Shown here piece by piece: positions 55,339 to 63,962 of a stretch of DNA of 64,000 bases (the first letter of the stretch is position 1; every line of letters begins with the position of its first letter). Origin of the DNA: Streptomyces viridochromogenes (lineage in GTDB: Bacteria > Actinomycetota > Actinomycetes > Streptomycetales > Streptomycetaceae). The notes beneath the pieces are model-generated. The model was not told the DNA's origin and searched no databases. It saw only the letters and a list, made by a program, of their open reading frames with translations. The DNA lies in contig NZ_LGUR01000118.1 in NCBI RefSeq assembly GCF_001270495.1, positions 49,642-113,641 on the forward strand. The letters are read 5' to 3'. The position numbers and the translations under genes were made by a program.

Positions 55339-57716
55339 GCGGGCGGACCCGGATGGCGCTGTGCGCCGCGGCGGCCACACTGATGGCGGCCTGCGCCCTG
55401 CTGCCGCTGGTCGCCCCGGTCACCTGGCTGATTCAGGCGATCTTCCTGTTGGCGATCCAGACAGGCATGGGCATGGCGACCCGGCGTGTGCCGCTGGCCC
55501 GCCCTCTGACGGTGGTCGTGCAGGCCCTCGTCGCCCTGATGCTGCTGACCATGACCTTCGCCAACCAGCAGGCGATCATCGGAGTGATCCCCGGCCCGGA
55601 GGCCTTCCGGCACTTCGGCGACCTGTTGCAGACAGGCGCGGACGACGTCAGCCGGTACTCGATCCCGGCGCCGCTGTCGGACGGCATCCGGCTGATGCTG
55701 ATCGGCGGTGTCCTGGTCATCGGCCTGGCGGTGGACACCCTCGCGGTGACCTTCCGCAGCGCCGCCCCGGCCGGGCTGCCGCTGCTGGCCCTGTACTCGG
55801 TGGCCGCTGGGCTGTCCGACGGCGGTGCGGACTGGCTGTGGTTCCTGGTCGCCGCCGCGGGCTATCTGATGCTGCTCCTGGCCGAGGGACGCGACCGGCT
55901 CTCGCAGTGGGGCCGGGTCTTCGGCGGTGTCCCACGGAGACCCGGCGGAGAGCCGACCGACGCGGTGGCACCGGTCCGCACCGGGCGGCGCATCGGCGTG
56001 GTCGCGCTGGGCATCGCCCTGGTGGTGCCGCTCGGTCTGCCCGCGATGAACGGCGGCCTGCTGGACCCCGCAGGCACGGTGGGCGCAGGCCGCGGGAGCG
56101 GTGGCATGATCAACGCGGTGAACCCGGTGGTGTCGCTGCGCAACAGTCTGAACGTGGACGAGGACCGCCAGGTCATGTCCCTGAAGACCACCACGGCCGA
56201 CGTCTCGAATCTGTACCTGCGGATCGTGTCTCTGGACGACTTCGACGGCAAGGACTGGGAACCGACCCAGCGCGGCATCCAGGCCGTGCCGGACGAGTTC
56301 CCCACACCCTTCGGCCTCGGCCCCGACGTCCGGCGCGCGGAGGTGGAGACGACCATCTCGGCCGCGGGCTGGTACGGCCAGAACTGGCTGCCGATGCCGT
56401 ATCCGCCCAGCGGCGTGGACATCGAGGGCAGGTGGCGGTACGAACCCCTGGGGATGACGGTCGTCGGTGATCGCCGCCAGACCACCCGCGGGGTGACGTA
56501 CACCGTGCGCAGCCTCGATGTGCAGCCGACGGCGGAGCAGCTCGCAAACGCGCCGGAGCCGCCCGCCGCACTCAAGCGCGAGTTCACCGAGCTGCCCGAC
56601 TCGCTGCCCGCGGTGGTCGCCCGCACTGCGCGCGAGGTCACCGGCGGCGCGACCAGCCATTACGAGCAGGCTGTGAAGCTGCAGGAGTACTTCGCCCTGA
56701 CCGGCGGGTTCCAGTACAACACCAGCGTCAAGGCCGGCGAAGATCGACAGGCCATCGCCCGCTTCCTGCGCGACAAGCAGGGCTTCTGCGTCCACTTCTC
56801 CTTCGCGATGGCGGCGATGGCCCGCTCACTGGGCATACCGGCACGGGTCGCGGTGGGCTTCGCGCCCGGCACCCCGCAGGGCGACGGCTCGGTCTCGGTG
56901 GGGCTGAGGGACGCCCACGCCTGGCCGGAGCTGTACTTCGAGGGCGTGGGCTGGACTCGCTTCGAGCCGACGCCGACCCGTGGCTCGGTGCCGTCGTACA
57001 CCCAGTCGGACACGCCGGGCTCCAACCTCCCGGACGTGCCACGGCCCACGCAGTCGGCCAGCACGGGACCGTCCGCGTCGCCCTCGACCAGCGAGAGCTG
57101 CGCGGGGCAGAAGCCGGAGCTGTGCGCGAGCGAGTCCCCGGCGGTCGCGCCGGCCACGGATGACGACGGCCCGAAGTGGTACGTCGCCCTGGCCTGGGTG
57201 CTCGGTGCGGCCGGGGCGCTGCTGATCCCGTTGGCGCCGATGCTGTGGCGGCTTCGGACCAGAGCGGTGCGGCTGGGAGGGCATGGCCGCACGGAGGCCG
57301 ACGTGTCGCTCCACACCTTGGCGGTGTGGCAGGAACTGACGGACACGGCATGGGACTTCGGCATTCCGCCGGACGACTCCCAGACCCCCCGCAAGGCTGC
57401 CGCCCGCATCGTCCGGCTGGGCCACCTCGACCCGCCGGCCGCGACCTCGGTGCACCGGGTGGCCGACGCGGTGGAACAGGTCCTCTACGCTCCGAGCCCC
57501 CGCCCGACGGCCGGCCTCGCGGAGGATGTCCGCGGTGTCGTGTCCAACCTCCGCTCCAAGGCCGGCCGGACGGCCAAGCTGCGCGCCCTGCTGGCCCCAC
57601 GGTCCAGCGTGCGGGTGGCCTGGGCGCTGTCGGACTGGTGGATCGCCCTCAGGGAGCGCGCCGCCACGGCCCGACCGACGCTGCGCAGGCCGTCCACCCC
57701 CGGTCAGCGGGGGTGA
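55335..57716 (+). CDS. Membrane transglutaminase-like protein (TgpA type)
   Basis: 793 residues from ATG 55335. Six or so transmembrane helices in the first 240 residues, a large exported region with the transglutaminase core (catalytic Cys 485 in KQGFCVHFSFAMA, His 528 in DAHAWPELYF, followed by GWTRFEPTPTRG), one more helix near residues 615-635, and a cytoplasmic DUF4129-like tail with TAWDFGIPPDDSQTPRKAAARIV. The arrangement matches TgpA of Pseudomonas. The extracytoplasmic Cys-protease-like domain may modify cell-surface peptides or peptidoglycan; substrate unknown. Third gene of the moxR operon. Confidence 0.93.
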   Translation: MSGRTRMALCAAAATLMAACALLPLVAPVTWLIQAIFLLAIQTGMGMATRRVPLARPLTVVVQALVALMLLTMTFANQQAIIGVIPGPEAFRHFGDLLQTGADDVSRYSIPAPLSDGIRLMLIGGVLVIGLAVDTLAVTFRSAAPAGLPLLALYSVAAGLSDGGADWLWFLVAAAGYLMLLLAEGRDRLSQWGRVFGGVPRRPGGEPTDAVAPVRTGRRIGVVALGIALVVPLGLPAMNGGLLDPAGTVGAGRGSGGMINAVNPVVSLRNSLNVDEDRQVMSLKTTTADVSNLYLRIVSLDDFDGKDWEPTQRGIQAVPDEFPTPFGLGPDVRRAEVETTISAAGWYGQNWLPMPYPPSGVDIEGRWRYEPLGMTVVGDRRQTTRGVTYTVRSLDVQPTAEQLANAPEPPAALKREFTELPDSLPAVVARTAREVTGGATSHYEQAVKLQEYFALTGGFQYNTSVKAGEDRQAIARFLRDKQGFCVHFSFAMAAMARSLGIPARVAVGFAPGTPQGDGSVSVGLRDAHAWPELYFEGVGWTRFEPTPTRGSVPSYTQSDTPGSNLPDVPRPTQSASTGPSASPSTSESCAGQKPELCASESPAVAPATDDDGPKWYVALAWVLGAAGALLIPLAPMLWRLRTRAVRLGGHGRTEADVSLHTLAVWQELTDTAWDFGIPPDDSQTPRKAAARIVRLGHLDPPAATSVHRVADAVEQVLYAPSPRPTAGLAEDVRGVVSNLRSKAGRTAKLRALLAPRSSVRVAWALSDWWIALRERAATARPTLRRPSTPGQRG

Positions 57717-57795
57717 CTGCGGGCTGAGGGGGGCGTGGCGTGGAGGGACGGATCCCTGCCCGCGCCCCCACTCGCCGGGTCCTCCGCTCCCCAAG

Positions 57796-57829
57796 GGCCC
57801 CGGTCTCCCAGGGGCCCCGGTCTCCCAGG
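57796..57829. repeat. 17-bp tandem duplication
   Basis: GGGCCCCGGTCTCCCAG occurs twice head-to-tail, followed by a partial third copy (GGGCCG), in the non-coding gap between convergent genes. Looks like a slippage duplication and could vary between strains. Confidence 0.7.
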
Positions 57830-57877
57830 GCCGCCACTGCTCACAGGACACGGGCATCAAAGGCTGCAGGCATACAT

Positions 57878-57911
57878 CAGGGGGTGGCCACCCACCGGTG
57901 GTCACCCCCTG
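57878..57911. terminator. Bidirectional terminator between convergent genes
   Basis: CAGGGGGTGGCCACC pairs with GGTGGTCACCCCCTG over 15 bp with one G-T wobble and a 4-nt loop CACC. It lies between the transglutaminase gene (ends 57716) and the DUF3040 gene (ends 57938). Confidence 0.85.
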
Positions 57912-57937
57912 CGTCTGTATGGGAGCTGCTCGTCGAG

Positions 57938-58330
57938 CTAATGGCCGCCCTGTTCGTCACGGCGGCGCTGCCAGCGCTGTTCGATGCGGTCCATCATCGA
58001 GCGCTTCTGGCGTGGCTGGCGGCGGGCCTGCTGGCCGCCGGCGGGCTGTTCGCCCGGCTTGGGGGCCTTGCGCCAGCCGGTCACGGCGAGTACCGCACAG
58101 CCCAGCATGACGAGGAAGCCCACCACGCTGAGCCAGACCTGCTTGGCGACCATTCCAGCCATGAGGAGCGCGATACCTACGAGGAAGCCCGCGACCGCCT
58201 GGTAGACCCGTCGCCGGGTGTACGTACGCAGCCCGCTTCCCTCAAGCGCTGTCGCGAACTTGGGATCTTCGGCGTACAGCGCTCGCTCCATCTGCTCGAG
58301 CATTCGCTGCTCGTGCTCCGAGAGCGGCAC
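57938..58330 (-). CDS. DUF3040 small membrane protein
   Basis: 130 residues from GTG 58330 with GAGGAGG about 5 nt upstream. Begins MPLSEHEQRMLEQMERALYAEDPKFA, the DUF3040 signature, then two transmembrane helices (about residues 44-62 and 67-84), and ends in a basic Gln/Arg-rich tail. Both termini should be cytoplasmic. The family is actinobacterial and its location beside the dcw cluster is conserved in Streptomyces, suggesting a link with the envelope or division, but the molecular role is not known. Confidence 0.92.
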   Translation of the reverse strand: MPLSEHEQRMLEQMERALYAEDPKFATALEGSGLRTYTRRRVYQAVAGFLVGIALLMAGMVAKQVWLSVVGFLVMLGCAVLAVTGWRKAPKPGEQPAGGQQARRQPRQKRSMMDRIEQRWQRRRDEQGGH

Positions 58331-58631
58331 GGAGTCCTCCTCATCGTGCAGTCGCCGGGGCGACCCGGGGGGTCCCTTCAGGATAGGCAGGGAATCGCCC
58401 CCGTGAAACCCGCCCCTCTACGCCAATTGGCCAACCGGGCTCCGCCATGGACGTCCCGGCTCGCTGAGATCTGCATTCCCCAGCGGCCGACCCGTCATGC
58501 CGGAACGGTCTCCCTCGATCATACGGCGCTGAGCGCCCGATCGGGGGGCCTGTGGCGTACTCCATGTGCAGCCAAGTCCCTGATCAACGGCGCGCACCCG
58601 AGGTCCGCTCACGGAGAGCCCGGCGGGCGGC
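58331..58631. other. Gap between the DUF3040 and methyltransferase genes
   Basis: About 300 bp. Apart from the DUF3040 Shine-Dalgarno and several short GC palindromes I see no gene or confident promoter. Confidence 0.45.
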
Positions 58632-59402
58632 TCAGGCCCCGGAGGTCTCCCCCGTCTCGCCGAGCACGTGGAGCTGCGTGGCGACCGAGTGGAAGGCGGA
58701 CAGCTCGGCGGCCGCCTCCTCCAGCTTCAGCAGCGCCTCCAGGGCTCCGGGCTCGGTGTCCACCAGCACCCCGGGCACCAGGTCGGCGAAGACCCGTACG
58801 CCGTGCACGGCACCGACCCTGAGGCCGGCGCCCTCGACCAGCCCGGTGAGCTGCTCGGCGGTGAAACGGCGCGGCACGGGGTCGCCCTGGCCCCAGCGGC
58901 CGTCCGGGTCCTCCAGGGCCTGCTTGGCCTCCTTGAAGTGACCGGCGAGGGCCCGCGCCAGCACCGCTCCGCCCAGACCGGCGGCGAGCAGGCTGAGGAC
59001 GCCCTCCGCGCGCAGGGCGGCCACCGCGTTGCGGACGCCTTCGGCGGGGTCGTCGACGTACTCGAGGACGCCGTGGCACAGCACGACGTCGTACCCGCCG
59101 CGCTCGACCACGTCGAAGAGGCCGTGGGCATCGCCCTGGACGCCCCGCACCCGGTCGGCGACCTCGGCCTCGGCAGTGCGCCGCTCCAGGGCGAAGAGCG
59201 CGTTCGGGCTGGGGTCGACGACGGTGACACGGTGGCCGAGGCGGGCGAGGGGCACCGCGAAGTTGCCGCTGCCGCCCCCGGTGTCGAGGACGTCGAGCGC
59301 CTGACGACCCGTGGCCTTGACCCGGCGGTCCAGGGCGTCCTGGAGGACTTCCCAGACCACGGCGGTACGGAGTGAGGCGCGGGGGCGCATCGGGTCCGAC
59401 AC
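58632..59402 (-). CDS. SAM-dependent methyltransferase (class I)
   Basis: 256 residues from GTG 59402 (GAGGAG about 9 nt upstream). Rossmann fold with motif I in LDVLDTGGGSGNFAVPLAR, motif II in VTVVDPSPNALFALE, motif III in GVQGDAHGLFDVV and motif IV in YDVVLCHGVLEYVDDPAE, as in the SmtA/UbiE-type families. Substrate cannot be assigned. The C-terminal 80 residues are helical and might contribute to substrate recognition. Confidence 0.88.
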   Translation of the reverse strand: MSDPMRPRASLRTAVVWEVLQDALDRRVKATGRQALDVLDTGGGSGNFAVPLARLGHRVTVVDPSPNALFALERRTAEAEVADRVRGVQGDAHGLFDVVERGGYDVVLCHGVLEYVDDPAEGVRNAVAALRAEGVLSLLAAGLGGAVLARALAGHFKEAKQALEDPDGRWGQGDPVPRRFTAEQLTGLVEGAGLRVGAVHGVRVFADLVPGVLVDTEPGALEALLKLEEAAAELSAFHSVATQLHVLGETGETSGA

Positions 59403-59553
59403 TGTAGTTGACTCCTCGGCGCGGCACCGCCACTTGCACGGCGGAGCGAACGGGCTGCCTTCCCGGCCCGGGTCACGGGGATGGGAAGGCTTCAGGCGCC
59501 CTCCACCCTATTGCCTAGGACACCTCACCCGACCACCACGGTGCCGCGCGACG

Positions 59554-59577
59554 CCGTCCGTCTCGCGGGACGGACGG
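59554..59577 (-). terminator. Hairpin downstream of the HEPN-like gene
   Basis: CCGTCCGTC and GACGGACGG form a perfect 9-bp stem with a 6-nt loop (TCGCGG), 42 bp after the stop of the gene at 59619. Confidence 0.7.
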
Positions 59578-59618
59578 TGAGAGCCGTGAACGCGACACCG
59601 CCGGCCCCCGAGGCCCCG

Positions 59619-60191
59619 TCAGCCCGCGTCCGGCATGTCCTCGCGCGTGTGCCGTGAGCCGGCGGCTTCCTCCCCGTCCGCGTCCGGTCGTGGCTGCGGC
59701 AGGACCGGCTGGAGCACCAGCATCCGCTCGACGAGGCGCAGGAACATCGCCACGTCGCGTATCAGGTCGTCGGCGTCCCGACGGCTGGCCGCGCCCTGGA
59801 TGCCCGCCTCCGCCCGGGCGCGGCGCCGGGCACCGGAGGCGAACAACGCGCTCCACTCGGAGAGTTCGGGCGCTATCTCGGGGAGCACTTCCCAGGCGCT
59901 CCTGATCCGGGCGCGGCGCCTGGGCGTGGGTTCGGGGCGCCCCCGGGCGGCGAGTACGGCGGCGGCGATGCGCAGGGCGGAGAGGTGGGCGGTGGCATAG
60001 CGCTCGTTCGACGTTTCCAGGACGGCGGCCTCGTCCAGTCCGGCACGGGCCTGGGCGAGCAGGTCGAGGGCGGCGGGCGGGGCCGTGGCCCGGCGGAGCA
60101 CGGGGTGCACGTCGCTCGCCGGGCCGGTCAGTGAGGGGGCAGGGCCGGTGGCGCCGCGCCGACGGGCGGCTGCTGCGTGAGAGGTGGCCAT
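59619..60191 (-). CDS. HEPN-like protein (SAV_6107 family)
   Basis: 190 residues from ATG 60191 with AGGAGG 8 nt upstream. The N-terminal 35 residues are basic and disordered. The core is an all-helical domain (about 38-170) annotated in Streptomyces as a SAV_6107-family HEPN domain. It contains R64-YATA-H69, fitting the R-X4-6-H motif of HEPN ribonucleases, although helix placement differs from typical toxins and activity is uncertain. No MNT-type antitoxin lies next to it. The C-terminus is acidic. Divergent from the TetR-controlled operon. Confidence 0.75.
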   Translation of the reverse strand: MATSHAAAARRRGATGPAPSLTGPASDVHPVLRRATAPPAALDLLAQARAGLDEAAVLETSNERYATAHLSALRIAAAVLAARGRPEPTPRRRARIRSAWEVLPEIAPELSEWSALFASGARRRARAEAGIQGAASRRDADDLIRDVAMFLRLVERMLVLQPVLPQPRPDADGEEAAGSRHTREDMPDAG

Positions 60192-60291
60192 GACGAACCT
60201 CCTGTCGTCTGTGTGACGGCACGCCCGATACGGGATGCCGTATGTGCCCATCGTGGGGTATGGCACTGACAATCCGTTCTGACCTGGCCTT

Positions 60292-60338
60292 TTGCATCGA
60301 TCGCGAGTTCGGGCTAGTTTTTGCACTGACCAGTCAGT
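60292..60338 (+). promoter_or_regulatory. Promoter and inverted-repeat operator of the YhgE/TetR operon
   Basis: TTGCAT (60292-60297), a 17-bp spacer and TAGTTT (60315-60320) form a reasonable promoter. Just downstream, over the expected start site, lies ACTGAC-CA-GTCAGT (60325-60338), a 6-bp inverted repeat with a 2-nt spacer, the kind of site TetR repressors use. The last gene of the operon encodes a TetR regulator, so autoregulation is likely. A related half-site, CACTGAC, occurs at about 60264. Confidence 0.75.
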
Positions 60339-60359
60339 TCAAATGAGGAGGGGGCAGGG

Positions 60360-61124
60360 ATGGGGGGAACCGTGGCCGCAGTCGGCGTCACGGCCCACGG
60401 CCTCGGGCTCGAAGGGCCCCGCGGATGGGCGTTCCGCGGGGTCTCCTTCGAGGCGGAGGCAGGCTCACTGATCACGATCGAGGGGCCGTCCGGCACCGGC
60501 CGCACCTGCCTGCTGCTCGCGCTCACGGGGCGTATGAAGCCCACGGAGGGCTCCGCCGTCGTGGGCGACGCCGGGCTGCCCAGGCGCATGGCGGCGGTCC
60601 GGCGTATCAGCGCCCTGGCCCACGTCCCGGGTGTGACCGACCTGGACCCGGCCCTGACCGTCGCCGAGCACCTGCACGAACGGGCGTTGCTGCAAAGGCG
60701 GTTCGGCGACTCGGTGCGCGGGCTGCTGCGTCCGCGGGGCGAGCGGCGGAACGAGGAACAGCGGCGGATCGACGCCGCGCTGACGGCGGCGGGCCTCGAC
60801 CGGGAAGCCCTGCCCAAGGGATCCCGTACGGCCGTTCGGGATCTGGAGCGGCTGGAGGCGCTGCGGCTGTCCATCGCGCTGGCCCTGATCGGGAGCCCGC
60901 GCGTGCTCGGCGTCGACGACACCGACCTCAAGCTCTCGGACGCCGAACGGGCCGAGGTCTGGGCGCTGTTGAAGTCGATAGCCGAGGCCGGGACCACGGT
61001 CCTGGCGGTGTGCAGCGAGGCCCCCGACGGCACCGTCAAGGTGTCCACCACCCCGAAGGGCGACGCCCGGGAATCCGACGGAAAGGAGGCCGCCGATGCG
61101 CTCGCCGAGGCTGGCCGCGCTTGA
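60360..61124 (+). CDS. Degenerate ABC-type ATPase subunit
   Basis: 254 residues from ATG 60360 (GAGGAGGGG about 8 nt upstream). Fold and length of an ABC ATP-binding protein, but motifs are eroded: Walker A reads GPSGTGRT (residues 42-49) with Arg 48 for the essential Lys; the LSGGQ signature is replaced by RDLERLE (about 160-166); Walker B reads VLGVDDTD (182-189) with Asp replacing the catalytic Glu. The reading frame is intact, so it is not a pseudogene. It probably binds nucleotide weakly or has a structural role with the YhgE protein, whose start overlaps it by 29 bp. Confidence 0.85.
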   Translation: MGGTVAAVGVTAHGLGLEGPRGWAFRGVSFEAEAGSLITIEGPSGTGRTCLLLALTGRMKPTEGSAVVGDAGLPRRMAAVRRISALAHVPGVTDLDPALTVAEHLHERALLQRRFGDSVRGLLRPRGERRNEEQRRIDAALTAAGLDREALPKGSRTAVRDLERLEALRLSIALALIGSPRVLGVDDTDLKLSDAERAEVWALLKSIAEAGTTVLAVCSEAPDGTVKVSTTPKGDARESDGKEAADALAEAGRA

Positions 61125-63180
61125 GCTCCGGCGCTTCGGCCGGGGGAAGCTGCCGCGTGCCGCCCTGGTCGCGCTGCTGGTGCTGCCCCTGCTGTACGGC
61201 GCCCTGTACCTGTGGTCGTTCTGGGACCCGTACGGCCGTCTCGACCGTATCCCCGTGGCGCTCGTGAACGACGACAAGGGAGCGACCGTCGGCGACAAGA
61301 AGCTCGTCGCCGGTGACGACATCACCAAGGGGCTGCGCGAGAGCGACGTCTTCGACTGGCGGGAGGTGAGTGCCGCCGAGGCCGAGAAGGGCGTCGAGGA
61401 CGGCAGCTACTACCTGTCGCTGACCATGCCGGCCGACTTCAGCAAGAGGATCGCCTCCAGCTCGGGCGACTCCCCGGAGACGGGCGCACTTCAGGTGCGT
61501 ACGAACGACGCGAACAACTACATCGTCGGGCAGATCTCGCGAACGGTCTTCAGCGAGGTGCGCGAGGCCGCGTCCACGAAGGCGTCGCGGTCGTTCCTGG
61601 ACAAGATCTTCGTCTCGTTCTCCGACATCCACGGCAAGACGGTCAAGGCCGCGAACGGCGCCGACAGGCTCGAAGGCGGCATCGGGAAGGCGGAGAAGGG
61701 TTCCAAGGACCTCGCCGACGGGCTGAAGGACGCCAAGAAGGGCAGCGGCAAGCTGTCCACGGGCCTGAAGAAGCTCAACCAGGGCGCGGGCGACCTGGAG
61801 AGCGGCTCACGGCAGGTCGCCGAGGGGACGCAGACGCTCGCCGACCGGGTCAACGGAGTCGACCGGAAGATCGGCCCGTTCTTCCAGGACAACGAGAAGA
61901 CCATCGGGGACACCGCGAAGCTGGTCGCCGACACCTCCGGGGCGATCCGCGCCAACCTCGACGACCTGGTGGAGCACGCTCCGGGCGCCGCCAAGGGAGC
62001 CCACGCGGCTTCCGACGTACTGGACGCCGTCTACAAGGCGCGCTGCGAGGACCCCGTCCTGCCCGACCCGGCCTGCGCCGACCTGAAGAAGGCCAAGACC
62101 TCGGCAGCGGACGTGGCGACGATCGCCGACGATCTCAACACGCTGATCACCGACCACGACGGCGATCTGAAGAAGCTCGACAAGAACCTCGCCACCCTCC
62201 AGAAGCAGTCCCAGGCACTCGCCGACCGCGCGCCCCGCCTCTCCGAGGACCTCGACGACGCCGTCACCAGGATCAACAAGCTGAACCAGGGCGCCGCGAA
62301 GGTCGCCGCGGGCGCCAAGAAGCTGCACACCGGCCTGGGCACGGCCAGGACCGGTGCGGCGGACCTGGACAGCGGTGTCGGCCGGCTCAAGACCGGCGCG
62401 GTCGACCTCAACGGCGGCATCTACAAGCTCGTCGACGGCTCCGGGAAGCTTTCGGACGGGCTGCACGACGGCGCCGAGCAGATCCCCGACTACGACAAGA
62501 AGGACCGCGACCAACGCACCGAGGTCATGTCCGACCCGGTCCAGCTCGTCTCGCGGGACATGCACAAGGCCCCCAACTACGGCACCGGGTTCGCGCCGTA
62601 CTTCATCCCGCTGTCCCTGTGGGTGGGCGCGATGGTGGCGTACATGGTGATTTCGCCGATGAACCGGCGCGCGCTCGCCGCGGGCGCCTCGGCCTGGCGG
62701 ATCGCGCTGACCGGCTGGCTGCCCGTGGTGACGATCGGGGTGCTCCAGACCCTGGCCCTGATGTCGGTGCTGCACTGGGCGGTCGGGTTGCAGATGGTGC
62801 GCGCGGCCGGGACCGTGGGCTTCCTGTTCCTGGTGACGGCGTGCTTCGCGGCGATCGTGCAGTGGCTGAACGCGCGCTTCGGGGCGGCGGGCCGGATCCT
62901 CGTCCTCGCCTTCCTGATGCTGCAGTTGACGTCCGCGGGCGGCACGTACCCCGTGCAGACCAGCCCGGGCTTCTTCAACGCGCTCCACCCCTTCCTGCCG
63001 ATGAGCTACGTGGTGGAGGCGCTCAGGAGGCTCATCACGGGCGGCGGTCTCGGACCGGTGTGGCAGGCGTGCGTGGTGCTCGTCGCCTTCACCGCGGGCG
63101 CCCTCGCGCTGACCGCGCTGTCGGCCCGTCGCCGGCAGGTGTGGACGCTCGACCGGCTGCACCCGGAGCTGACCCTGTGA
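61096..63180 (+). CDS. YhgE/Pip-domain membrane protein
   Basis: 694 residues from ATG 61096. One N-terminal helix (about 25-43), an extracytoplasmic region of about 450 residues with repeated coiled-coil segments (GIGKAEKGSKDLADGLKD, GSGKLSTGLKKLNQGAGDL), and five to six helices in the last 190 residues. This is the ABC-2-permease-like architecture of YhgE/Pip proteins, related to phage infection protein and to type VII secretion EsaA. Start overlaps the ATPase-like gene; the stop overlaps the TetR gene. Likely an exporter or surface protein; the substrate is unknown. Confidence 0.93.
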   Translation: MRSPRLAALELRRFGRGKLPRAALVALLVLPLLYGALYLWSFWDPYGRLDRIPVALVNDDKGATVGDKKLVAGDDITKGLRESDVFDWREVSAAEAEKGVEDGSYYLSLTMPADFSKRIASSSGDSPETGALQVRTNDANNYIVGQISRTVFSEVREAASTKASRSFLDKIFVSFSDIHGKTVKAANGADRLEGGIGKAEKGSKDLADGLKDAKKGSGKLSTGLKKLNQGAGDLESGSRQVAEGTQTLADRVNGVDRKIGPFFQDNEKTIGDTAKLVADTSGAIRANLDDLVEHAPGAAKGAHAASDVLDAVYKARCEDPVLPDPACADLKKAKTSAADVATIADDLNTLITDHDGDLKKLDKNLATLQKQSQALADRAPRLSEDLDDAVTRINKLNQGAAKVAAGAKKLHTGLGTARTGAADLDSGVGRLKTGAVDLNGGIYKLVDGSGKLSDGLHDGAEQIPDYDKKDRDQRTEVMSDPVQLVSRDMHKAPNYGTGFAPYFIPLSLWVGAMVAYMVISPMNRRALAAGASAWRIALTGWLPVVTIGVLQTLALMSVLHWAVGLQMVRAAGTVGFLFLVTACFAAIVQWLNARFGAAGRILVLAFLMLQLTSAGGTYPVQTSPGFFNALHPFLPMSYVVEALRRLITGGGLGPVWQACVVLVAFTAGALALTALSARRRQVWTLDRLHPELTL

Positions 63181-63833
63181 GTGCGCGCGGGACAATCAGG
63201 GCCATGGAAAGCAGCAACGCCGCGTCGGGCGGCAGCACGCGCCGTGAGGCCACCCGGCAGAAGCTCTACGAGGCGGCCGTCACGCTCATCGCCGAACAGG
63301 GCTTCTCCGCCACCACCGTTGACGAGATCGCCGAGCGGGCCGGGGTGGCGAAGGGCACGGTCTACTACAACTTCGCGAGCAAGTCGGTCCTCTTCGAGGA
63401 GCTGCTGCGGCACGGAGTCGAACTCCTCACCGCCTCCCTTCGGGAGGCGGCCGAGAAGACCGCCCGGGACGGCGGCACCAAGGTGGACGCCCTGGACGCG
63501 ATGATCCGCGCGGGGCTGGTCTTCATCGACCGCTACCCGTCCTTCACCCAGCTCTACGTCGCGGAACTGTGGCGCACCAACCGGGCCTGGCAGTCCACGC
63601 TGATGGTGGTCCGGCAGCAGGCCGTGGCGGTCGTCGAGGGGGTGCTGCGCGAGGGCGTGGAGAACGGCGAGTTCAGCGAGGAGATCGACATCGGGCTGAC
63701 CGCCTCCGCGCTGGTCGGCATGGTCCTGGTGGCCGCGCTGGACTGGAAGTCGTTCCAGGCGGAGCGCTCCCTGGACGACGTGCACGCGGCGCTGTCGCGG
63801 CTGTTGCAGGGCCGGGTGAGCGGGCGCCGCTGA
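63177..63833 (+). CDS. TetR-family transcriptional regulator
   Basis: 218 residues from GTG 63177, overlapping the YhgE stop by four bases (GTGA) with GGAG 8 nt upstream; ATG 63204 is an alternative with a poorer RBS. DNA-binding helix-turn-helix near residues 30-65: FSATTVDEIAERAGVAKGTVYYNFASKSVLFEEL. The C-terminal ligand domain is helical and unassigned. As the terminal gene of the operon it probably represses it through the inverted repeat at 60325-60338. Confidence 0.95.
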   Translation: MSARGTIRAMESSNAASGGSTRREATRQKLYEAAVTLIAEQGFSATTVDEIAERAGVAKGTVYYNFASKSVLFEELLRHGVELLTASLREAAEKTARDGGTKVDALDAMIRAGLVFIDRYPSFTQLYVAELWRTNRAWQSTLMVVRQQAVAVVEGVLREGVENGEFSEEIDIGLTASALVGMVLVAALDWKSFQAERSLDDVHAALSRLLQGRVSGRR

Positions 63834-63843
63834 AGCGACGGTG

Positions 63844-63877
63844 CCACGAGACACACCGATCCACGAGACACACCGAG
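63844..63877. repeat. 17-bp tandem repeat after the TetR gene
   Basis: CCACGAGACACACCGAT and CCACGAGACACACCGAG are adjacent near-identical units, with a partial third (CGCACACACCGAT) nearby. Non-coding; probably a slippage duplication. Confidence 0.65.
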
Positions 63878-63910
63878 CCCGCACACACCGATCCTCGCGC
63901 ACACACGAAA

Positions 63911-63962
63911 GCGCCGGTCCGGAAGTGGCCGCGTCCCCCGCGGGCCACTCTCGAACCGGCGC
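63911..63962 (+). terminator. Extended hairpin after the TetR operon
   Basis: GCGCCGGT (63911-63918) pairs with ACCGGCGC (63955-63962), and inside it AGTGGCC pairs with GGCCACT, giving a two-part stem about 80 bp after the TetR stop. The window ends 38 bp later with nothing further recognised. Confidence 0.7.

Noticed and set aside
63844..63877. CRISPR-like repeats
   Set aside because: Only two adjacent 17-bp copies without unique spacers; simple tandem duplication.
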